Part shown: piece by piece, positions 6,255-10,033 of the stretch
How the letters are laid out: every line of letters starts with the position of its first letter
How positions within the stretch are numbered: the first letter of the stretch is position 1
Assembly (NCBI GenBank): GCA_002325645.1
Contig: DCSN01000205.1
Location: forward strand, 1 to 10,033
DNA from: Pseudanabaena sp. UBA1465
GTDB lineage: Bacteria; Cyanobacteriota; Cyanobacteriia; Pseudanabaenales; Pseudanabaenaceae
DNA: 10,033 nucleotides
Direction of reading: 5' to 3'
Notes under the pieces: model-generated
What the model was told of the DNA's origin: nothing
The model's database searches: none
Seen by the model: only the letters and a program-made list of their open reading frames with translations
Program-made: the position numbers and the translations under genes

Positions 6255-6651
6255 AGATTATGTGAATGTAAACTAAAATTTAATCTTTTGAAAAAGAATA
6301 CAGAGTTTTGATTAATGACAAACTAAGTCATTTTCTATAACTTCCGATATAGAAACTATCATACTAGGGTTATCCCCTCCGATGGTTAGATACGAAGTGT
6401 AATTTTTTGACGCAATACTTAACAATTCTAAAATTAATCGCCATGATCGGGCGCGAGAATTAGCACTTTACGATTTCCTGCCATGATTTTTTGGGGGCTT
6501 TCATTGAGTGCAGGTTGCTACAGTACTGTATTCTAGTATTAGCAAGTCTTAGAAAGAATTGGTAGTTGCATTTACCTGACTACCTTTTGCTAGAGTCTCT
6601 TAATATTTTTGATAACATTTTCGCTATTTATTTCATTTAACAACTCGAATT
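6255..6651. other. Divergent gene-free gap upstream of cyanoP
   Basis: These 397 AT-rich bases separate the small minus-strand gene from cyanoP. Only trivial reading frames occur and no tRNA-like or long hairpin structure is visible. A possible extended -10 for cyanoP (TG then TATTCT, 6527-6534) has TTGAGT 19 bases upstream. On the minus strand, TATTCT (6295-6300) with TTGTCA (6316-6321) is a weak pair for the small gene. GGTAG and CTACC (about 6562-6585) form a loose dyad. The roughly 110-base leader of cyanoP could hold regulatory structure, but I see none that is convincing. Confidence 0.55.
6504..6534 (+). promoter_or_regulatory. Candidate cyanoP promoter
   Basis: The hexamers TTGAGT (6504-6509) and TATTCT (6529-6534) are separated by 19 bases, and TG directly precedes the -10 box, an extended -10 arrangement that tolerates poor spacing. 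It would give a leader of about 110 bases. This is inference only. Confidence 0.3.
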
Positions 6652-7200
6652 ATGCTTAAACGTGCTGTCTCCACCTTACTTGTGCTATTTGCCCTGTTGC
6701 TGACCAGTTGCGCGAATACGCCCACCAGTGGACTAGTTCCCTTTGCAGATAGCAAAGACGGCTATCGCTTTTTATATCCCAATGGTTGGACAGAGACTAA
6801 GGGTAACTCGATGATTGATATCTTATTCCATGACATCATTGAGCCATCAGAAAATGTATCTGTGGCAATTAGTAAGCTAGAAACCGTGAAAGCGCTAGAA
6901 GAAATTGGCGATCCTGAGGCGATCGGAGTACGTTTACAGCAGCGCGTGGTTGCTCCAGAGGGTTCGGGTCGTCAAGCCAAGTTACTTAATGCTGAGCAAA
7001 GAGCAGTTGGCGATCGCAACTATTACACCTTTGAGTATGCAGTTAAGCGTTTGCAAGGCGAGCCACGTCATGACCTCGTGACCGTATCCACAAATCGTGG
7101 AAATCTCTATACCTTAAGCATTTCTAGTTCCGAAAGACGCTGGGATAAAGTTAAAGATCTGTTTGCTAGAGTTGCCAAATCTTTCACAATTAACGAATAG
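6652..7200 (+). CDS. PsbP-like photosystem II lipoprotein (CyanoP)
   Basis: The 182-residue product has a lipoprotein signal: positive KR at 3-4, a hydrophobic stretch (9-17) and lipobox LTSC (17-20), so Cys20 should be lipidated and the protein anchored on the lumenal face of the thylakoid. The mature part carries PsbP-family features: the opening FADSKDGYRFLYPNGWTE (31-48), ENVSVAISKLE (67-77), YYTFEYAVKR (124-133), and the closing RHDLVTVSTNRGNLYTLSISSSERRWD...FARVAKSF (139-178). Length matches cyanobacterial PsbP homologues (Synechocystis Sll1418, about 188 residues). CyanoP is known as an early photosystem II assembly factor associated with D2 rather than a stable oxygen-evolving subunit. 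Its stop is 7 bases before the next gene, so the two are probably co-transcribed. No Shine-Dalgarno is visible at the ATG. Confidence 0.9.
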   Translation: MLKRAVSTLLVLFALLLTSCANTPTSGLVPFADSKDGYRFLYPNGWTETKGNSMIDILFHDIIEPSENVSVAISKLETVKALEEIGDPEAIGVRLQQRVVAPEGSGRQAKLLNAEQRAVGDRNYYTFEYAVKRLQGEPRHDLVTVSTNRGNLYTLSISSSERRWDKVKDLFARVAKSFTINE

Positions 7201-7207
7201 ATATTCA

Positions 7208-8362
7208 ATGTCTCAAATTCTCATCATTGATGACGATCCAACGATCAGACTGACTCTTCAGAGATTCCTCAAGAGTCAGGGCTATGATGTTTATCTAGCC
7301 AAGGATGGGGAGGAGGGGCTTGCCAAGGTCAGAGAGTTACACCCATCTTTAATTATTTGTGACTGGATGATGCCAGTCATTGATGGTTTAGAAGTATGTC
7401 GGATCATCAAAAGTAATCCTGAGCTTGCCAATATTTATCTGATTTTATTAACGGCGCGGGATCAAGAAGGTGACTTGGTACGCGGGCTAGAAATGGGAGC
7501 AGATGATTTTTTAAGTAAGCCCCCACGGATTAATGAGTTAAGGGCAAGGGTGAGGGCTGGGTTAAGGCTGTATCACGCCACCCAAGAACTGCAAAGCCAA
7601 AAACAAGTAATCGAGCAGGAATTATTTCAAGCTTCGCAATATGTGCGATCGCTTTTGCCTGAACCCATTGAAGGCGAAATTTCAATTCAATCTAGTTTTT
7701 TGCCGTCAACGCAACTGGGCGGTGATAGCTTCGACTATTTCTGGTTAGATGCTGATCACTTAGCTTTTTACTTGCTGGATGTATCAGGGCATGGAGTTGG
7801 CTCGGCTTTACTATCTGTGTCTGTTTTAAATTTGATGCGTACGCGTAGTTTAAGGCGTAGTAGAACTGCCCAAACCACTACCAATTTTTATAGACCGAGC
7901 GAAGTATTATGTGACTTGAATAATAACTTCCAAATGTCTGTACATAATGATATGTATTTTACTATTTGGTACGGTGTGTATGATAAACAAAACCATAAAC
8001 TTGTTTATTCAAGTGCTGGACATCCGCCATCGGTGCTAATTTCTAATGAAGAAATCCCCAAAATAAAACTTTTAAAAACATCGGGTTTGCCAGTTGGAAT
8101 GATGCCCGATGTAACCTATCAAGAACAAATTTGTGAGATTGATACTAGTAGTCGATTATATTTGTTTAGTGATGGGGTCTATGAAGTTTCACAGGATGAT
8201 GGCAGTATCTGGGGACTTAACGCTTTAATTGATACTTTTATTAGAATACCTAGCGATCGCCTATCAAGTATTGAATATATATTATCTTGTGTCAAAGATG
8301 CGGCTAATAGTCATCCCTTTGAGGATGATTTATCACTATTAGAAATCGAATTTCACATATAG
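7208..8362 (+). CDS. Receiver-SpoIIE (PP2C) phosphatase, RsbU-like
   Basis: This 384-residue cytoplasmic signalling protein has a receiver domain at 1-120 with acidic residues D8/D9, phosphoacceptor D52 (IICDWMMP), T82 and K104. A coiled linker (about 121-150) leads into a SpoIIE/PP2C serine phosphatase domain (about 155-384). Metal-binding motifs are visible: GGDSFDY (D173, D176), LLDVSGHGVGSAL (D191), SAGHPPSVL (269-277), LFSDGVYE (D322) and FEDDLSLLEI (D373/D374). Such proteins dephosphorylate anti-sigma-factor antagonists or similar STAS proteins when the receiver is phosphorylated. The partner is not in this window. I start it at the ATG giving MSQILIIDDD. An in-frame TTG at 7163 would overlap cyanoP and add residues not seen in receivers. 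It sits 7 bases after cyanoP, so an operon is likely, and is followed by a 54-bp palindrome. Confidence 0.93.
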   Translation: MSQILIIDDDPTIRLTLQRFLKSQGYDVYLAKDGEEGLAKVRELHPSLIICDWMMPVIDGLEVCRIIKSNPELANIYLILLTARDQEGDLVRGLEMGADDFLSKPPRINELRARVRAGLRLYHATQELQSQKQVIEQELFQASQYVRSLLPEPIEGEISIQSSFLPSTQLGGDSFDYFWLDADHLAFYLLDVSGHGVGSALLSVSVLNLMRTRSLRRSRTAQTTTNFYRPSEVLCDLNNNFQMSVHNDMYFTIWYGVYDKQNHKLVYSSAGHPPSVLISNEEIPKIKLLKTSGLPVGMMPDVTYQEQICEIDTSSRLYLFSDGVYEVSQDDGSIWGLNALIDTFIRIPSDRLSSIEYILSCVKDAANSHPFEDDLSLLEIEFHI

Positions 8363-8369
8363 CAATTCT

Positions 8370-8423
8370 AAATGATTTTTAATTAGGGGCAATTCATGAA
8401 TTGCCCCTAATTAAAAATCATTT
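8370..8423. repeat. 54-bp perfect loopless palindrome
   Basis: The arms 8370-8396 and 8397-8423 are 27 bases each, perfectly complementary, with no spacer (centre TTCATGAA). It begins 7 bases after the phosphatase stop. It contains a GGGGC/GCCCC block flanked by AT-rich ends, so it could end the cyanoP-phosphatase transcript, although the tail is not a clean U-run. Perfect palindromes this long can extrude as cruciforms. Confidence 0.85.
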
Positions 8424-8454
8424 GCCGTAATAATTTCAATATTTCTAAAGGGAT

Positions 8455-8546
8455 TTAAAACCCAGTGAAGATGTCGCAGCGCGACACCTTCACTCACAAA
8501 AACTTGCAATCATCCGATTAGCTTGCGAGCCATAGCCGCCGCCAAA
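8455..8546 (-). pseudogene. Tandem copy of the kinase gene 3' end
   Basis: This 92-bp unit is directly repeated at 8547-8638, differing at only two adjacent positions (8537-8538 CG against 8629-8630 TC). The intact copy forms the last 19 codons of the kinase gene, its stop and the following hairpin. The outer copy is therefore a non-coding remnant of the gene end, lacking a start codon. It would encode FGGGYGSQ where the gene has FGGSYGSQ. The near-identity points to a recent duplication. Confidence 0.85.
8464..8494. repeat. Hairpin in the outer duplicated unit
   Basis: A 14-bp stem (8464-8477 with 8481-8494) closes on a 3-base loop (AGC). One mismatch becomes G-U in minus-strand RNA. It is the duplicate of the hairpin at 8556-8586. 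Confidence 0.75.
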
Positions 8547-8638
8547 TTAAAACCCAGTGAAGATGTCGCAGCGCGACACCTTCACTCACAAAAACTTGCA
8601 ATCATCCGATTAGCTTGCGAGCCATAGCTCCCGCCAAA
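8547..8638 (-). repeat. 92-bp direct repeat, inner copy
   Basis: This is the gene-embedded copy of the tandem repeat whose outer copy is 8455-8546, with 90 of 92 positions identical and no bases between the copies. It spans the last 19 codons and stop of the kinase gene plus 35 bases beyond. Confidence 0.9.
8556..8586 (-). terminator. Hairpin enclosing the kinase stop codon
   Basis: The arms 8556-8569 and 8573-8586 form a 14-bp stem with loop AGC. The kinase stop (8582-8584) lies inside one arm. On the minus strand the one imperfect pair is G-U, and after the stem comes GGGTTTTAATTT, a short T-rich run. With the duplicated copy downstream, a minus-strand transcript would meet two hairpins in a row. 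Confidence 0.6.
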
Positions 8639-9439
8639 AAGATTGTAATGATTAAGAATGTGATAGAGATTGTAAAGGGTTTTACGTTGTTGATAGCCAG
8701 CATCAAGGGGATAGTCCGCTTGATAAGCGCGATAAAACTGGGCGGGAAATCCGCCGAATAATTCGGTCATCGCCAGATCAACCTCGCGATCGCCAAAGTA
8801 TAGGGCAGGATCAAAAATTACAGGCTCACCATTACTAAAGGCAGCATTACCACCCCAAAGATCGCCATGTACCATCGCGGAACTTGGTTGATAATCACGA
8901 AAAAAACTGGGGATTAGTTTATAAATTTTTTCTTCAGGAATATCACAACGCCAACCTTGACGCTTTGCCAAACGGATCTGAAAGGCTAAACGATATTCGA
9001 TCCAGAAATCAATCCACCTATCTGTCCAATGATTAATTTGGGGCGTTGCGCCGATCGTATTGTCTCGCTCCCAGCCAAAGCCGCGATCGCTAGTAACACG
9101 ATGCATCGCCGCCAAATTTCTCCCCATCGCCTCCCAATCTTGGCGACCGCCTAATTCCAGCTTTTCCATCACCAAATAAGCCGCATTCCCCGCAATTCCC
9201 CAACAGATGGGCTGTGGCACACGAATTGTGTTGGTCTCATAGATTTGCTTTAGGGCGATCGCCTCGGCGATAAACATCTCTAGACGATGGGAGTCATTTG
9301 TTTTTACAAAAAAGTCACGCTGTCCGTCCGATAGCTTGGTGGTCTGATTGATACATCCGACCGACTGAGCTTGACGGCGATCGCTGGTAAATTTTGCTCC
9401 TGTCGCTTGCGAAATTGCGATCGCTATTTCATCCCACAT
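8582..9439 (-). CDS. Fructosamine/ketosamine-3-kinase family protein
   Basis: The 285-residue cytoplasmic protein has the protein-kinase-like fold of the fructosamine kinase family (YniA in E. coli). Seen are the N-lobe lysine in FFVKTN (K46), an acidic partner in FIAEAIALKQI (E59), VMEKLELGG (90-98), the catalytic HGDLWGGN (191-198, with H191, D193, N198) and the metal-binding FDPALYFGDREVDLAMTELFGGF (209-231, D210). Family members phosphorylate sugar-amine adducts on proteins or free amines so that the adduct decomposes, a repair of glycation. Bacterial ones mostly prefer ribulosamines and erythrulosamines. The length is normal and all key residues are present, so it should be active. Five HIP1 sites lie within it. 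Its 3' end is part of a tandem 92-bp duplication. The ATG at 9437-9439 has no clear Shine-Dalgarno, and a 22-bp hairpin stands 25 bases upstream of it. Confidence 0.93.
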   Translation of the reverse strand: MWDEIAIAISQATGAKFTSDRRQAQSVGCINQTTKLSDGQRDFFVKTNDSHRLEMFIAEAIALKQIYETNTIRVPQPICWGIAGNAAYLVMEKLELGGRQDWEAMGRNLAAMHRVTSDRGFGWERDNTIGATPQINHWTDRWIDFWIEYRLAFQIRLAKRQGWRCDIPEEKIYKLIPSFFRDYQPSSAMVHGDLWGGNAAFSNGEPVIFDPALYFGDREVDLAMTELFGGFPAQFYRAYQADYPLDAGYQQRKTLYNLYHILNHYNLFGGSYGSQANRMIASFCE

Positions 9440-9464
9440 AACTTTTGTCCAAATAATACCAATC

Positions 9465-9511
9465 CTAAATTATGGAAGTGCGCCCCAAAGGGGCGCACTT
9501 CCACAATTTAG
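9465..9511. repeat. 22-bp hairpin upstream of the kinase gene
   Basis: The arms 9465-9486 and 9490-9511 pair with one mismatch around an AAA loop. The inner part is very GC-rich (GCGCCCC/GGGGCGC). It ends 25 bases before the kinase start, in a gap where both flanking genes read outward, so it cannot be a 3' terminator for either. Confidence 0.8.
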
Positions 9512-9562
9512 ATGTGCATAAGTTCTCAATAAAACGTAACTCAAAAACCTAAAGACGCTTCG

Positions 9563-9568
9563 TATACT
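9563..9568 (+). promoter_or_regulatory. Candidate -10 box for the membrane-protein gene
   Basis: TATACT lies about 100 bases before the ATG at 9667, with no clear -35. If used, the transcript leader would include the whole 22-bp hairpin at 9597-9643. This is inference only. Confidence 0.3.
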
Positions 9569-9596
9569 GTGAACTAACACATTAACTTATTGCTAA

Positions 9597-9643
9597 ATAG
9601 TTGGAGGATGGAGGACGCTATGCGTCCTCCATCCTCCAACTAT
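9597..9643. repeat. 22-bp perfect hairpin before the last gene
   Basis: The arms 9597-9618 and 9622-9643 are perfectly complementary around the loop TAT. The core is purine-rich on one arm (GGAGGATGGAGGACGC). It ends 23 bases before the ATG of the next gene, in the leader between two divergent genes, where a terminator would not be expected. Confidence 0.85.
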
Positions 9644-9666
9644 AAATCTATCCTAACTGGTGAAAT

Positions 9667-9978
9667 ATGATGAACGACATTGGTAAGTATCGCTTTGTTT
9701 GTACCCTCACCCTTAGTGATATTTTGGGTCAGGTAATTGTGTGGTTAGGGGTGATTTTTGCGGCTCTTGCCTCGGCACTTTCATTAATGAGTAAACCAAT
9801 TTATTCCTTTGGAGCAGTTGGTTTAATTGTAGTGACATCCTTACCGTTTTTACTATTTACCTTCGTCACGACTTTATTCAATCACATCGATATTGTGCCA
9901 TTAACCGAAGAAGAGATTAAGCGGAACAATTCTAAAATATCAGGTGTACGCAAAACTGCGGCAAAGGCTTCTGTATAG
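9667..9978 (+). CDS. Small two-helix membrane protein, unknown function
   Basis: I do not recognise this 103-residue protein. It has two hydrophobic segments, about residues 20-42 (ending ASALSLM) and 47-70 (GAVGLIVVTSLPFLLFTFVTTLF), joined by a short turn with a Lys-Pro. A polar N-terminus (MMNDIGKYRF) and a charged C-terminal tail (EEEIKRNNSK...RKTAAKASV) suggest a helical hairpin with both ends on the same side, probably cytoplasmic by the positive charges. There are two adjacent ATG codons. GGTGA just upstream is a better-spaced Shine-Dalgarno for the second (9670), which would give 102 residues. A perfect 22-bp hairpin stands 23 bases before the start. No downstream partner is seen before the window ends. 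Confidence 0.75.
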   Translation: MMNDIGKYRFVCTLTLSDILGQVIVWLGVIFAALASALSLMSKPIYSFGAVGLIVVTSLPFLLFTFVTTLFNHIDIVPLTEEEIKRNNSKISGVRKTAAKASV

Positions 9979-10033
9979 ATGTAGTCATAGACACAACTCG
10001 CCCCTACAAGTCCAGAGAATTTTTGAAGAAGAC

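Noticed and set aside
7163..7207. TTG start extending the phosphatase by 15 residues into cyanoP
   Set aside because: The extension overlaps cyanoP out of frame, does not resemble receiver N-termini, and the ATG at 7208 gives the standard MSQILIIDDD.
8455..8638. Two-unit repeat as a CRISPR or att site
   Set aside because: The units abut with no spacers, contain coding sequence of the kinase gene, and no cas or integrase gene is near.
2529..9551. Shared 13-mer ACTCAAAAACCTA at 2529-2541 and 9539-9551
   Set aside because: It is AT-rich and about as frequent as chance predicts in 10 kb, and its position relative to the genes differs.

Overview
The window is cyanobacterial chromosome. The octamer GCGATCGC (the HIP1 motif of cyanobacteria) occurs more than twenty times, ten of them inside the mutS2 gene. 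The gene set is also typical: a PsbP-like (CyanoP) photosystem II lipoprotein, the nitrate reductase-associated protein NarM, glutamate-1-semialdehyde aminomutase of the C5 route to tetrapyrroles, and an OmpR-type regulator of the RppA/ManR kind. A filamentous freshwater form such as Pseudanabaena would fit, but that genus guess is inference only.

Layout. 28-654 (-) is a coiled-coil protein with a DivIVA-like look, preceded on the same strand by hemL (837-2147, -). A gene-free divergent gap (2148-2576) separates hemL from a response regulator (2577-3254, +), which ends in a bidirectional terminator. On the minus strand, a 67-codon unknown gene (6051-6254), mutS2 (3835-5883) and narM (3341-3793) follow one another. 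A second divergent gap (6255-6651) leads to cyanoP (6652-7200, +) and, 7 bases later, a receiver-SpoIIE/PP2C phosphatase (7208-8362, +), a probable two-gene operon. A fructosamine kinase-family gene (8582-9439, -) has a tandem 92-bp duplication covering its 3' end. A small two-helix membrane protein (9667-9978, +) closes the window.

Genes and links. The functions are mostly housekeeping: haem and chlorophyll precursor synthesis, photosystem II assembly, nitrate assimilation, deglycation, nucleic acid maintenance and signalling. I see no transposase, integrase, CRISPR array, tRNA, rRNA or phage gene, and no clear new defence or biosynthetic system.

The most unusual feature lies between the genes. 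Six of the eight intergenic gaps carry long, near-perfect, tiny-loop hairpins, eleven distinct ones in total. Eight of them have arms meeting at GC-loop-GC, although the arms differ in sequence. Some contain the stop codon of the preceding gene, and three stand 23-26 bases upstream of a start codon. Other points of note are a 54-bp loopless palindrome, the 92-bp tandem duplication, and a MutS2 that ends exactly where its Smr nuclease domain should begin.
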